Positions 54,806-64,000 of a stretch of DNA of 64,000 nucleotides are shown in pieces (position 1 is the first letter of the stretch; each line of letters opens with the position of its first letter). The translations under genes were made by a program, and so were the position numbers. The stretch covers positions 174,900-238,899 of the forward strand of contig NZ_QEXL01000001.1 in NCBI RefSeq assembly GCF_003311635.1, written 5' to 3'. The DNA comes from Novacetimonas cocois (GTDB lineage Bacteria; Pseudomonadota; Alphaproteobacteria; Acetobacterales; Acetobacteraceae). The notes under the pieces were generated by a model. That model was not told where the DNA came from and ran no database searches. It saw nothing but the letters and a program-made list of their open reading frames with translations.

Positions 54806-55392
54806 TTTTCCAGTTCGCTGTCCCAGTAGAGGTAGTCGCGCCAGCTTTCATGCAGGTAATTGGGCGGGAAGGAACGCCCATTTTCCTGCAGCTGCCAGCT
54901 GCTGGGCTGCTGCGGCGTGCGGGAGGGATACATACGCAGTTCGTGCGGCATGTAGGATCCCTTCATCAGGTTGCACGGGCTGCAGGCCGTGACCACGTTC
55001 TGCCACGTGGTGCGTCCGCCCTTGGACCGGGGGATGACATGATCGAACGTCAGGTCCTGCGTCGGCAGGCGCGTATTGCAGTACTGACAGGAAAAATTGT
55101 CGCGCAGGAATACATTGAAACGCGTGAATGCCGGCCGTCGCGCGGTGGGGATATAGTCCTTCAGCGCGATGACACTGGGCAGGCGGACCTCGTGTGACGG
55201 GGAATGTACGATTTCGTCATATTCGCTCAGGACCGAAACGCGATCCAGCCAGACGGCCTTGATGGCATCCTGCCAGGACCACAGCGAAAGCGGGAAATAG
55301 GACAGGGGTCGGAAATCGGCATTCAGGACGAGGGCCGGGAAATGTTGACTGTCAGAAAGCACGGGCGCATCCTTGATGTGATGCCGCCACAC
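54802..55392 (-). CDS. HNH endonuclease family protein
   Basis: The 196-residue protein has the zinc-stabilised HNH nuclease core: C102-x2-C105 (FSCQYCNTRLP), the DHVIPRSKGG motif with H118, N131 of WQNVV and C137-x2-C140 (TACSPCNLMKG). The N-terminal half (FPALVLNADFRPLSYFPLSL) is conserved in a widespread alphaproteobacterial single-domain group of unknown biological role. It is not next to a restriction methylase or phage gene, so a housekeeping DNA or RNA processing task is more likely than defence. Confidence 0.9.
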   Translation of the reverse strand: MWRHHIKDAPVLSDSQHFPALVLNADFRPLSYFPLSLWSWQDAIKAVWLDRVSVLSEYDEIVHSPSHEVRLPSVIALKDYIPTARRPAFTRFNVFLRDNFSCQYCNTRLPTQDLTFDHVIPRSKGGRTTWQNVVTACSPCNLMKGSYMPHELRMYPSRTPQQPSSWQLQENGRSFPPNYLHESWRDYLYWDSELEN

Positions 55393-55583
55393 AAGTCTTC
55401 AGGCGTCCTTTACTTTGAACCGAACGCCGATCATGTGCGCCGTCATGAAGTAACTCCCGTAAATCTATTACAGACCTGTCCGGATGTGGCAAGGGATGGC
55501 GGCGGCGAATGTTGGCCCGCCATGTCCCGCCAGTCGGGGGGCGTGATGTGTTCTTTTGCTACCTGTCTGTTATCGCGTGAAAA

Positions 55584-56447
55584 ATGCCTGACATAACCCG
55601 TTTCGCCCCCAGCCCCACCGGCGGGCTGCATCTGGGGCATGTGGCCTCGGCCCTGTCGGGATGGCGCCCGGCAAACGAGTCGGGAGGCCGCTTCCTGCTG
55701 CGGATCGAGGATATCGATCCCGGACGGTGCCGCGCGGCATTCGCGCACGAACTGATGTCCGACCTCCACTGGCTCGGCCTGCGCTGGCCCGCGCCGGTCC
55801 GGTGGCAGTCGCGGCATCTGGGGGAATATGCGCGGGTGCTGGCGCAGCTTGGCGAACGGGGGCTGGTCTATCCCTGTTTCTGCACCCGTCGCGACATCGC
55901 TGATGAAATTGCGGCCTCCGCCCATGCGCCGCATCACGCGCCGGATGGAAGCGTGATCTATCCGGGTACGTGCCGCGGCCTGCCGGCGCGGCAGCGTGAC
56001 GCGCTGCTGGCGGCGGGAACGCCCCATGCCCTGCGGCTTGATATGGAGCGTGCCCTGTCCGTGCCGGGCGCGCGCGACCTGACATGGCATGAAAGGGGAC
56101 AGGGACGGCAGCAATGCCGCCCGGAACTGTTCGGCGACGTGGTGCTGGCGCGCAAGGACGTGCTGGCGTCCTATCACCTGTGCGTGACGCATGACGACGC
56201 GTTACAGGGGATCACGCTGGTCACGCGGGGGGAGGACCTGCGTCCCGCGACTTCCCTGCATCGCCTGTTGCAGCACCTGATGGGATGGGCGGAACCGCAA
56301 TACGCGCATCACCCGCTGTTATGCGACGCATCGGGCCGCAGGCTGGCCAAGCGCGACCGCGCGATGACCATCGCCGCCATGCGTGAACAGGGGATGAGCC
56401 CGCATGACGTGCGCGCCGCCGCCGGATATCCCGGCCCGCTGGCGTGA
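55584..56447 (+). CDS. gluQ: glutamyl-queuosine tRNA(Asp) synthetase GluQ-RS
   Basis: It attaches glutamate to queuosine 34 of tRNA(Asp). The 287-residue protein is a glutamyl-tRNA synthetase catalytic core without the anticodon domain. It has FAPSPTGGLHLGHVASALSG with the HIGH motif HLGH at 16-19, RIEDIDPGRCR, the zinc-type cysteines in YPCFCTRRDI and GTCRG, VLARKDVLASYHLCV, VTRGEDL and the KMSKS equivalent RLAKRDRA. The ATG at 55584 gives the usual N-terminus. Confidence 0.95.
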   Translation: MPDITRFAPSPTGGLHLGHVASALSGWRPANESGGRFLLRIEDIDPGRCRAAFAHELMSDLHWLGLRWPAPVRWQSRHLGEYARVLAQLGERGLVYPCFCTRRDIADEIAASAHAPHHAPDGSVIYPGTCRGLPARQRDALLAAGTPHALRLDMERALSVPGARDLTWHERGQGRQQCRPELFGDVVLARKDVLASYHLCVTHDDALQGITLVTRGEDLRPATSLHRLLQHLMGWAEPQYAHHPLLCDASGRRLAKRDRAMTIAAMREQGMSPHDVRAAAGYPGPLA

Positions 56448-56541
56448 CGGGACGCGGGGCCGGCGGTGTCCGGTGATGGCGGCGGTCAAACATGCCTCAT
56501 GCTGCATTTGTGCTGTTTTCACGGCGCCGGGTTCGCACTAG

Positions 56542-57807
<1,266 letters not shown>

Positions 57808-57824
57808 GAAGGGGACGGACGATC

Positions 57825-59057
57825 ATGGCAACAGGCAATGATGATGCTGCCGCTGACGGGTTCCTGTCGGGATGCATGGCGCGGCTGGAGGTCCCGGCCA
57901 CCATCGCCATGGCCCAGCGGGCGCGTGCGCTGCGCGGACGGGGGGAAGAGGTACTGTCCCTTGCGCTGGGGGAGCCGGATTTCCCGACGCCCGCCGGGGT
58001 GATCGAGGCCGCCCATCGCGCGGCCCTTGACGGGCAGACGAAATATCCGCCCGTGGAGGGAACGCCCGCGCTCAAGGCCGCCATCATCAGGAAATTCGCG
58101 CGTGAAAATGGCCTGACCTACGAACCGTCGGAAATAATGGTTTCCAACGGGGGCAAGCAGGTCATCTTCAACGCGTTCATGGCGACCCTCAATCCGGGGG
58201 ACGAGGTGATTGTCCCCTCTCCCTACTGGGTCAGCTATCCGCTGATCATCAGCCTGTTCGGTGGCGTGCCGGTTTTTGTCGACTGTCCGGAGGATACGGG
58301 CTTCCGCCTTGGCGCGGCGGCGCTGGAGGCCGCGATCACGCCGCGCACCAAATGGCTCGTGCTCAACTTTCCCAACAATCCGACGGGGGCGACGACCACC
58401 CGCGCCGACCTTGAGGCGATCGCGGAAGTCCTGCGCCGCCATCCGCAGGTCCATGTCCTGTCGGATGAGATTTATGAACACCTCGTCTATGACGGGAAGA
58501 CGCACGTTTCCATCGCGCAGGTCGCGCCGGACCTGAAGCCGCGTGTCCTGACGCTCAATGGCGTGTCCAAGGCCTATGCCATGACCGGCTGGCGCGTGGG
58601 GTATGTCGGCGGTCCCGCCTGGCTGATCCGCGCGATGGGCAGCATACAGGGCAGTTCCACCTCAGGCATCTGCAGCATCAGTCAGGCGGCATCCGTCGCG
58701 GCCCTTGACGGACCGCCGGGCGTGGTGGAGGTGATGCGCGAAACCTATGACCGCCGCCGCAGGATGGTCGTGGCCGCGCTGCGCCAGATCCCGCAGCTGA
58801 CCTGCGCAATGCCCCAGGGGGCGTTCTATGTCTATCCGGGGATTGCGGCATGCATCGGGCGGACCAGCGCGGGCGGCCGTCGCCTGAACACGGACGAGGA
58901 TTTCGCCATCGCCCTGCTGGAGGAACAGCATGTCGCGGTCGTCCACGGCAGCGCCTTTGGCAAGGGGCCGTATATACGGCTGTCCTATGCGACCTCGGAT
59001 GACATCCTGCGCGATGCCTGTGGTCGCATCGCGCGCTTCGTCGCCGGCCTAACCTGA
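57825..59057 (+). CDS. class I pyridoxal-phosphate aminotransferase, aspartate type (copy 2)
   Basis: The 410-residue protein is clearly paralogous to the preceding gene. It has SLALGEPDFPTP, SNGGKQVIFNAFMATLNPGD, PSPYWVSYPLIISL, NFPNNPTGATTTRADL, SDEIYEHLVYDG, the PLP lysine K249 in [16 protein letters not shown] and IRLSYATSDD. Differences gather around the substrate pocket (PYWVSYP against PCWVSYP). Its first 15 residues are an acidic extension not seen in copy 1. The two genes are 17 nt apart and probably co-transcribed. Its 3' end overlaps a convergent gene by 9 bp. Confidence 0.92.
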   Translation: MATGNDDAAADGFLSGCMARLEVPATIAMAQRARALRGRGEEVLSLALGEPDFPTPAGVIEAAHRAALDGQTKYPPVEGTPALKAAIIRKFARENGLTYEPSEIMVSNGGKQVIFNAFMATLNPGDEVIVPSPYWVSYPLIISLFGGVPVFVDCPEDTGFRLGAAALEAAITPRTKWLVLNFPNNPTGATTTRADLEAIAEVLRRHPQVHVLSDEIYEHLVYDGKTHVSIAQVAPDLKPRVLTLNGVSKAYAMTGWRVGYVGGPAWLIRAMGSIQGSSTSGICSISQAASVAALDGPPGVVEVMRETYDRRRRMVVAALRQIPQLTCAMPQGAFYVYPGIAACIGRTSAGGRRLNTDEDFAIALLEEQHVAVVHGSAFGKGPYIRLSYATSDDILRDACGRIARFVAGLT

Positions 59058-59531
59058 CGTCTGTCCGTCGGTTGCTGGCGGGGAAAGCGCGAATATTCCT
59101 TCTGTCAGGACGGCCGGCAGAAGGAACGCCGCCACGGGAAAACCGCACAGCCCCATGGCCACGCCGGTTGCGATCATGGCGGTGACGTAGGCCAGTCGTC
59201 CGCCCACCCGTTCCGCCATGACGAAGGCAAAGGCCCCGCCAATGCCGATGACAGCACCCGCGGCCGTGCGCAGCGGGTGCTGTCCGGCGCCATGACCCAT
59301 GCTGTCTATGATCTGGCTAAGCGCGGATGACTGGTCCACTGACGTGCCGCTCATGCCGAACATCAGCGAAAAGGGTAAAATCAGTACGCTCAGTACGTCA
59401 CGCAGCAGGCTGACAAGGCCGCTGACAAGGGGGATGAGCAACAGTATGGCCACGGATGAACTGGTGCTCAGCGCCACGATCACCAGTCCGATCCGTCGCT
59501 GCTGTCCGGGTGTTATCGGATGATCCTGCAT
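59049..59531 (-). CDS. hypothetical membrane protein
   Basis: I do not recognise a family. The 160-residue protein has about four membrane segments: near 14-42 (IGLVIVALSTSSSVAILLLI), 45-62, 92-110 (TAAGAVIGIGGAFAFVMAE) and 115-150 (YVTAMIATGVAMGLCGFPVA). A short Ser/Asp-rich loop (GTSVDQSSALSQIIDSM) lies between helices 2 and 3. The ATG at 59531 follows GGAGG; an in-frame ATG at 59546 lacks such a site. It overlaps the aminotransferase 3' end by 9 bp. Confidence 0.7.
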   Translation of the reverse strand: MQDHPITPGQQRRIGLVIVALSTSSSVAILLLIPLVSGLVSLLRDVLSVLILPFSLMFGMSGTSVDQSSALSQIIDSMGHGAGQHPLRTAAGAVIGIGGAFAFVMAERVGGRLAYVTAMIATGVAMGLCGFPVAAFLLPAVLTEGIFALSPPATDGQTSG

Positions 59532-59640
59532 CCGTCGTGCCTCCATGCCGATACCAGTGCGGCAAGCGTGTTCTATGGTGGCGGGCGCAGATGATCAGGG
59601 CCCCGCATGTCCGGAAATAACGTTCCGGCTGATGGCAGGT

Positions 59641-60324
59641 TTATTTCTTGCGGATCCACCATTTTACTGGCTCTTCTTCTTCCTCCTCGACTGTATCGAC
59701 GACAGGTGTCGCGACACGCCGGGGTGCCTGTGCTGTCACGCGCGCGCGGCGGGCAGAGGCATTTTCTTCCTTCAGCTGTTCGATCTGCGCCTGTGCCGCG
59801 TACAGTTCTGTCTTGAGGCCAAGTATTTCCTCGTCCTTGCGCGCGATCGTGTTCTTGGCTTCGCCCAGCATGATTTCCGCATGACCGATCCGGGTTTCCA
59901 GTCCCCGGATGTTACCCAGTGCTTCGTGCCGCTGGCGTTCGGCGGTTTCGCGCAGTTTCTGTTCGATCTGGATCCGGTTGCGCAGCTGTTCCGTTTCGCC
60001 GCTGCTTTCGGTCTGTACATGAAGTGTGCGTGTGGTCGTGGGCCGCGTCGACGTATTGTGATGTTCCACGCGCACCTCGCCATCCTGCACGAACTTGCGA
60101 CGGCGCGCCCCGGCTTCGGGCAGTCGCGGCTGCCGCTTGGGCTGCTGCTGGCGTCGGGGCTGTTCAGAGGTGGACGGACGCGCGGGCGCCTTGCCCTGCT
60201 GCGGCCCCTTGCCCAGACGTTCAAGCGCCTGACGCAGGGCCATTTCATTGACTTCGTCGCGGTGAGGGGAGGCATCCTGATCTTCTTCACCGGGGAAGGA
60301 CAGGAATTCATTATATGATGACAC
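59641..60324 (-). CDS. hypothetical basic coiled-coil protein
   Basis: I do not recognise a family. I take GTG 60324 as start because AAGAG lies 8 nt before it; a TTG at 60348 is the longest in-frame option. The 227-residue protein has an acidic N-terminus (SFPGEEDQDASPHRDEVNEM). A Gln/Pro/Arg-rich linker lies near 40-80 (EQPRRQQQPKRQPRLPEAG), and a long coiled coil near 105-185 (IQIEQKLRETAERQRHEALG; RKDEEILGLKTELYAAQAQI). The tail holds TVEEEEEEPVKWWIRKK. There is no membrane helix. The composition suggests a structural or nucleic-acid-linked protein, but that is a guess. Confidence 0.65.
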   Translation of the reverse strand: MSSYNEFLSFPGEEDQDASPHRDEVNEMALRQALERLGKGPQQGKAPARPSTSEQPRRQQQPKRQPRLPEAGARRRKFVQDGEVRVEHHNTSTRPTTTRTLHVQTESSGETEQLRNRIQIEQKLRETAERQRHEALGNIRGLETRIGHAEIMLGEAKNTIARKDEEILGLKTELYAAQAQIEQLKEENASARRARVTAQAPRRVATPVVDTVEEEEEEPVKWWIRKK

Positions 60325-60816
60325 GGTCAGACTCTTTGATAGATACAAAGCCGAGGATCTGGGGAAAGGAATACCAATGCGTGAAATAGGAAATTATTCC
60401 TAATTTCGATATTCCAAGATTTCACACCTGAAGATGACTTCCCGACTATGTAACCTTTATTCACATGGGAATGCAAGCATCCATCCCGATATTGATGGAT
60501 CTTCATGTTTTGCATGAAATTGAAGTATTGTTTGTGATTACATTTCGCAATTCTGGAACAGGAATTATTTTGTGGAGCATGGGTGCGGTAGTTTTGTAAT
60601 CCATCAAGTATAGGCACATATGTTTCGATATGGATATGTCATGCGTCCATCACATGGTCTTGTGGTAAGGGTTTTTCTGTCAGGCCAGTATTGAACCTTC
60701 CTGCAAGAAAGCGATAGCATCGCAACCCGATCCGCCCATAAGCATGCTGGCGGGCCATGACCCGATGGAAACCGGGTCCAAGAATGAACGGAACAATGCC
60801 GGGGGCAGGGTGTGTG
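60325..60816. other. A/T-rich intergenic region upstream of gntK
   Basis: About 60350-60650 is strikingly A/T-rich for this genome. It contains short self-complementary pieces (AGGAAATTATTCCT at 60389-60402; CCATC with GATGG around 60482-60497). It must hold promoters for gntK and perhaps for the 59641 gene, but I see no clear -35/-10 pair. A 96-codon minus-strand frame at 60327-60617 has no recognisable content and I do not call it. Confidence 0.4.
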
Positions 60817-61398
60817 ATGTCGGAAAATACGTCCATCACGGAGCAGGGACTGGCGCGCCCGTCGCCCATGCTGGAAAAAAACGGAAGTCCCTGCGTGCTG
60901 GTGGTCATGGGGGTGTCGGGCTGCGGTAAGTCCACCTTTGCCCAGATGCTGGCGGAGCGTCTGGGATGCCCCGTGGTCGAAGGCGATGACCTTCATCCGC
61001 CCGCCAATATCGCCAAGATGGCGTCGGGAACGCCGCTTACGGATGCGGACCGGCAGCCGTGGCTGGAACAGATCGGCGAACAGGTCAGGCAATGGGTCGC
61101 CGCGCAGCAGAAGGGCGTGCTGACCTGTTCATCGCTGAAACGGAAATACCGCACGGTCATTTCAAACGGGCATGAACGGGTCTGTTTCGTCTATCTGAAG
61201 GGCAGCCGTGACGGCGTAAAGGCGCGTCTGCTGGAACGCAGTGGCCATTTCATGCCGCCCAGCATGCTGGACAGTCAGTTCGCCACGCTCGAAGAGCCGC
61301 TGGAGGATGAAATCGTCCTCGAACTCGACGCCAGCGCCACGCGTGAGGAACTGCTGGAAGCCGCCTGCGCGGCCCTGCGGGGTCTGGAAGAAGCCTGA
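60817..61398 (+). CDS. gntK: gluconokinase GntK
   Basis: It phosphorylates gluconate to 6-phosphogluconate, feeding the pentose phosphate route that acetic acid bacteria depend on. The 193-residue protein has Walker A GVSGCGKST at 32-40, VEGDDLHPPANIAKMASGTP, the LTDADRQPWL substrate segment, and CSSLKRKYRTVIS. An N-terminal extension of about 24 residues precedes the kinase core. The ATG at 60817 follows a G-rich stretch; ATGs at 60757 and 60784 are in frame and possible. Its stop abuts the convergent adenosyltransferase stop. Confidence 0.95.
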   Translation: MSENTSITEQGLARPSPMLEKNGSPCVLVVMGVSGCGKSTFAQMLAERLGCPVVEGDDLHPPANIAKMASGTPLTDADRQPWLEQIGEQVRQWVAAQQKGVLTCSSLKRKYRTVISNGHERVCFVYLKGSRDGVKARLLERSGHFMPPSMLDSQFATLEEPLEDEIVLELDASATREELLEAACAALRGLEEA

Positions 61399-61983
61399 TC
61401 AGTCGCAGAAACTGTCGGGCAGCCAGGAAATATCATCGCGTCCGTCGGCATTCAGGTGCCGTCCCAGCACGAAGAAATAATCCGACAGCCGGTTCAGGCA
61501 GGCAAGGATCGTGCCATCCAGTGGCGCTGCGCGATGCAGGCTGACCATGCGTCGTTCAGCGCGGCGGATGACGGTGCGGGCCAGATGCGCCTGCGCCGCC
61601 GCAGGCGTTCCCCCCGGCAGGACGAAACTGGTCAGCGGGGCCTGCGCCGCGCGCAGGCGTTCGATTTCACGTTCCAGGACATACATCGCGGCAGGGCCGG
61701 CCGTGAATGCCTCCGGCCCCTTGTCCGGCTGGCAGACGATACCCCCGATATCGAACAGCAGCGACTGGATGCGGCGCAGGAACGCCACTTCCTGCGGCTG
61801 GGGCGCATCCTGTGTCAGGGGCGTGCAGGCTGCGCGCAGCACCCCGATGACGGCATTGGCCTCATCCAGCGTGCCCAGCGCCTCGATCCGCAGGTCGTCC
61901 TTTTCAACACGTGCGCCATTGCCCAGTGATGTCCGTCCCCTGTCCCCGCCACGGGTTACAACCCGGTCGATCCGAATGGTCAT
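61399..61983 (-). CDS. cob(I)yrinic acid a,c-diamide adenosyltransferase (PduO type)
   Basis: It adds the adenosyl group from ATP to cobalamin. The 194-residue product has the PduO-type N-terminal ATP-binding motif VTRGGDRGRTSLGNGARVEKDD (given as TRGGDRGRTSL and VEKDDLRIEALGTLDEANAV), VLPGGTPAAAQAHLARTVIR, RRAERRMVSL and LNRLSDYFFVLGRHLN. All are standard. Cobalamin is needed by HpnR, which is encoded 7 kb away, and by methionine synthase; a direct link is only an inference. Confidence 0.94.
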   Translation of the reverse strand: MTIRIDRVVTRGGDRGRTSLGNGARVEKDDLRIEALGTLDEANAVIGVLRAACTPLTQDAPQPQEVAFLRRIQSLLFDIGGIVCQPDKGPEAFTAGPAAMYVLEREIERLRAAQAPLTSFVLPGGTPAAAQAHLARTVIRRAERRMVSLHRAAPLDGTILACLNRLSDYFFVLGRHLNADGRDDISWLPDSFCD

Positions 61984-62091
61984 CAGTTTTCTATCCGCGC
62001 GTCATGGGTCAGCTGGAAATGGGGCAGGGGAACGGGTTGGCGACAGCCTGCCCCGGCGCATTGCGCAGGGGACAGGAAACGCCAGCGCCGG

Positions 62092-62643
62092 TCAGTGGGT
62101 CGCGGTCGGCTTTTTCGCACCCAGCTTGAGCGCTGCGTTCAGGTGCGCCTGCGTCGCGTCCGCCGTGGCGGAGGCATAGGCCTTCAGGTCGGGATCGGAC
62201 GCGGACTCCGCCTCGTTCTGGAACATGGCGAGCGCGTCGCTGTGGGCCTGCGCCTCGATATCGAGGTAGTCGCGGTCGAACTTGTGACCCTTTTCGGTCT
62301 TCAGCCGGTCGATGATCTGCTGTTCATCGGTGCTCATGTCCTTGTTCAGTTCAAGACCATGCTGCAGGGCCATGGCGGACAGCTTGTTCTGGTTTTCGGT
62401 ATGTTGCTTGACCAGGTCGGCGGCCATGTCCTTTACCTTGCCGCGCTTCGCCTGGGTCGTGGCGAGCTGCGAAATCTCGATTTCGAACGTGTTCACCTCG
62501 GTGGCGTTCTCGGCAAAGGTCGTGTCCGAATCAGTGAAAGGCGGCGGTGCCGGGGGGGCTGCGGTTTTCGGGGCACGTGCAAAGGAAGTGACAGGCAGCA
62601 CTGCGACCGAAGCGCAGAGAAACCAGGCAGCGTATTTTTTCAT
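62092..62643 (-). CDS. DUF4142 exported protein
   Basis: The 183-residue precursor has a signal peptide (KKYAAWFLCASVAVLPVTSFA, quoted in part as WFLCASVAVLPVTSFA, cut near residue 22), a Pro/Ala linker and a DUF4142 helical domain (FAENATEVNTFEIEISQLAT; DMAADLVKQHTENQNKLSAM; ALAMFQNEAESASDPDLKAY). DUF4142 proteins are ferritin-like four-helix bundles of unknown function, common in the periplasm of Acetobacteraceae. The start has AGGAAA before it. A promoter-like pair lies upstream at 62696-62723. Confidence 0.88.
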   Translation of the reverse strand: MKKYAAWFLCASVAVLPVTSFARAPKTAAPPAPPPFTDSDTTFAENATEVNTFEIEISQLATTQAKRGKVKDMAADLVKQHTENQNKLSAMALQHGLELNKDMSTDEQQIIDRLKTEKGHKFDRDYLDIEAQAHSDALAMFQNEAESASDPDLKAYASATADATQAHLNAALKLGAKKPTATH

Positions 62644-63026
62644 GTATCAGTTTCCTAATGAGAAATATTCGGACGACCCGCTGAACGTGTGGGAAAGTCT
62701 AGCAGTTTTGCCCCTGCCGACAAACCCGCATTAAAGGTTTTATCGGTATTTTCGTCATCTTCGCGATCATGGCAGACCCGGGCGCGGGGAAAGCGTGCGG
62801 GGCCGGCGGCCCGCGCCGGGCGGGACATACATGGCGGGATGAACGGGATGGACAGGCCGGCGCGTGGACGCGACGATGCCCGCGCCTGCGACGGTCCCAT
62901 GCAGGCGCGACATGGAACATGGCGTCGTGACCTGTATGGGCCATGCGTGGTTTATGGGTTACATGATCGCGCGATACGCGGATCCTTTCCTCCGTGCCCC
63001 CTGTATTCCCTGTCGTGGATGCCCCG
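62644..63026. other. divergent intergenic region between the DUF4142 and DUF423 genes
   Basis: The left part holds the likely DUF4142 promoter. From about 62780 to 63000 the sequence is G/C-rich and in-frame open readings on either strand look like chance low-complexity Arg/Ala/Gly sequence. I see no gene or clear RNA in it. Confidence 0.4.
62696..62723 (-). promoter_or_regulatory. promoter-like sequence for the DUF4142 gene
   Basis: Read on the minus strand, TTGTCG (62723-62718) and TAGACT (62701-62696) are 16 nt apart and about 50 nt before the start codon. This is a fair match to a sigma-70 promoter. Confidence 0.4.
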
Positions 63027-63404
63027 ATGCCGACTGTCATTCGCTTTTTACTGTCCCTTGCCGCCTTTGCCGCGCTGACTGGTGTGATCGCGGGCGCGTT
63101 TGTCGCGCATCTGCCGGACCATTTCTTTGGCGCGGGCGGGCGGGACATGGCGCGACAGGCCATACAGATGGAAATGTGGCACGCCCTGGCGCTGCTGGCG
63201 ATCGGGGTCATCATGATGCAGGTCGGCTGCCGGTGGCTGGTGTCGCTGGCGGGATGCACCATGGCGGCGGGGATGTGCATATTCTGCGGGGCGGTCTATT
63301 TCACGGCCTTTACCGGGGTGCATCTGGGCGCGGTGGCGCCCACCGGCGGCAGCCTGCTGATGCTGTCGTGGCTGCTGCTGGCGGTCGGGATCATCCGTTC
63401 ATGA
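63027..63404 (+). CDS. DUF423 (YgdD-like) small membrane protein
   Basis: The 125-residue protein has four membrane helices and the DUF423 signature: FAALTGVIAGAFVAHLPDHF near the N-terminus, MEMWHALALLAIGVI, CTMAAGMCIFCGAVYFTAF and LGAVAPTGGSLLMLSWLLL. The function is unknown. The ATG at 63027 is used; another ATG at 63019 is out of frame. Its stop overlaps the start of the rRNA methyltransferase gene (ATGA). The pair DUF423-rlmM is also adjacent in E. coli (ygdD-rlmM), which supports both calls. Confidence 0.9.
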   Translation: MPTVIRFLLSLAAFAALTGVIAGAFVAHLPDHFFGAGGRDMARQAIQMEMWHALALLAIGVIMMQVGCRWLVSLAGCTMAAGMCIFCGAVYFTAFTGVHLGAVAPTGGSLLMLSWLLLAVGIIRS

Positions 63405-64000
63405 CCGGCGGTGAAGGCGCCCCACGCATGCCCGCAACGTCCGGCGCGGTGGCAGGGGACATGCCGGTTGCTGCGGCGTACCTTGCCGCGCCGGGGTTCG
63501 AGGCGCCGCTGGAACACGAACTGCATCGGCAGGGCGTGGATGTCGTCTGGCACGGTCGCCTTGCGCTGACGTCCGCACCGCCGGTGCGCAGCGCCTGGGC
63601 GCTGGAGACATGGACCGCGCCACGGATATGCGACGTGCCCTCCATCAAGGGGGCGGCGCGTGACCTGCGCGCGATACAGCGCAACTGGGCCGGGTATGCG
63701 CCGGACCTGCATCGCCGCTCCGCGCTGATTGCGCAGAACCTGCCCCCGCTGAGCGCACGGCCGCTGGTTTTTCCCTCCCTCCCGCCGCAGGGGCATCTCG
63801 GGGCATGGACGCTGCTGTCCGCCGACAGGATGCTGCTGTCGCCGCGCAAGACCTCGCCCTTCGTCAATGGGGAGGTCCATTTCGTGGAGGACCGGCAGGG
63901 GCCGCCATCGCGCGCCTATCTCAAGCTGTGGGAGGCCTTCACGCGTCTGGGGCGCTGGCCCGGGAAGGGGGAGACGTGCCTTGATCTTGGCGCTTCGCCG
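63401..64000 (+). CDS. rlmM: 23S rRNA 2'-O-ribose methyltransferase RlmM-like (partial, cut by the window end)
   Basis: The frame is open from the ATG at 63401 to the last base, 200 codons, so the 3' end is missing. The visible part includes VAAAYLAAPGFEAPLEHELH (THUMP-like opening), SIKGAARDLRAIQRNWAGYA, LLSPRKTSPFVNGEVHF and SRAYLKLWEAFTRLGRWP. It ends just at the SAM-binding loop TCLDLGASP. These match SAM-dependent FtsJ-type methyltransferases of the RlmM kind, which modify C2498 in E. coli 23S rRNA. The ATGA overlap with DUF423 supports it. Confidence 0.85.
   Translation, partial: MTGGEGAPRMPATSGAVAGDMPVAAAYLAAPGFEAPLEHELHRQGVDVVWHGRLALTSAPPVRSAWALETWTAPRICDVPSIKGAARDLRAIQRNWAGYAPDLHRRSALIAQNLPPLSARPLVFPSLPPQGHLGAWTLLSADRMLLSPRKTSPFVNGEVHFVEDRQGPPSRAYLKLWEAFTRLGRWPGKGETCLDLGASP

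Noticed and set aside
54802-55392. HNH gene as part of a defence or restriction system
   Set aside because: No methylase, helicase or phage gene is nearby, and this small HNH group is widespread as a single gene in alphaproteobacteria.
60327-60617. 96-codon minus-strand frame in the A/T-rich island
   Set aside because: Mixed composition without any domain, and it overlaps the likely start region of the 59641 gene.

Overview
The window reads as a chromosomal segment of a high-GC alphaproteobacterium of the family Acetobacteraceae (acetic acid bacteria), most likely near Komagataeibacter, Novacetimonas or Gluconacetobacter. The reasons are the mix of genes: a hopanoid C-3 methylase (HpnR), a gluconate kinase, an Lpt-SurA-KsgA block, a hydrogenase-4-like membrane complex, a non-flagellar chemosensory cluster, and a short A/T-rich palindrome of the kind I recall as dispersed in such genomes. 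The genus is an inference. I saw no tRNA, rRNA, CRISPR array, prophage or insertion sequence, so this is mainly core chromosome.

Layout: 0.1-6.1 kb holds rpoD, an acetyltransferase, an unknown gene, a glycosyltransferase and rpsF-rpsR-rplI, closed by a 16-bp perfect terminator stem. From 6.3 to 17.3 kb, on the minus strand, are cysQ-sua5-unknown-FAD oxidase and then lptF-lptG-lptD-surA-rsmA, an outer-membrane biogenesis group with overlapping start and stop codons. From 17.5 to 20.4 kb are pepA, holC and an aldo/keto reductase.

From 20.5 to 27.2 kb is the most unusual locus: a six-gene complex-I/hydrogenase-4-like set (B, C, E, F, G and I types). The large subunit has lost all four [NiFe] ligand cysteines and both antiporter-like subunits appear to have lost their signature lysines, yet the small subunit keeps all four [4Fe-4S] cysteines. 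No ferredoxin-type subunit or maturation gene is in the window. It cannot be a hydrogenase in the usual sense and its substrate is unknown.

From 27.2 to 35.7 kb are phospholipid genes (pssA, psd, plsC), gloB with a methyltransferase and a GST-like protein, phaR, and an ftsEX group. A 438-nt space between convergent phaR and plsC holds a perfect DnaA box, a strong hairpin and a terminator-like element.

From 35.9 to 47.2 kb is a chemosensory operon (cheW, cheR-TPR, cheW, mcp, cheA-REC, cheB) that ends in two large hybrid histidine kinases. It has no flagellar gene, no stand-alone CheY and no GGDEF or DNA-binding output. The layout resembles alternative-function Che systems such as Che3 of Rhodospirillum centenum, where a hybrid kinase carries the signal onward.

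From 47.2 to 64 kb are hslVU (behind a sigma-32-like promoter that would give an almost leaderless transcript), sufE, a copper chaperone and CopA ATPase, hpnR, a small lipoprotein, an HNH nuclease, gluQ, two tandem aminotransferases, two unknown genes, gntK, a cobalamin adenosyltransferase, DUF4142 and DUF423 proteins, and an RlmM-like methyltransferase cut by the window edge.
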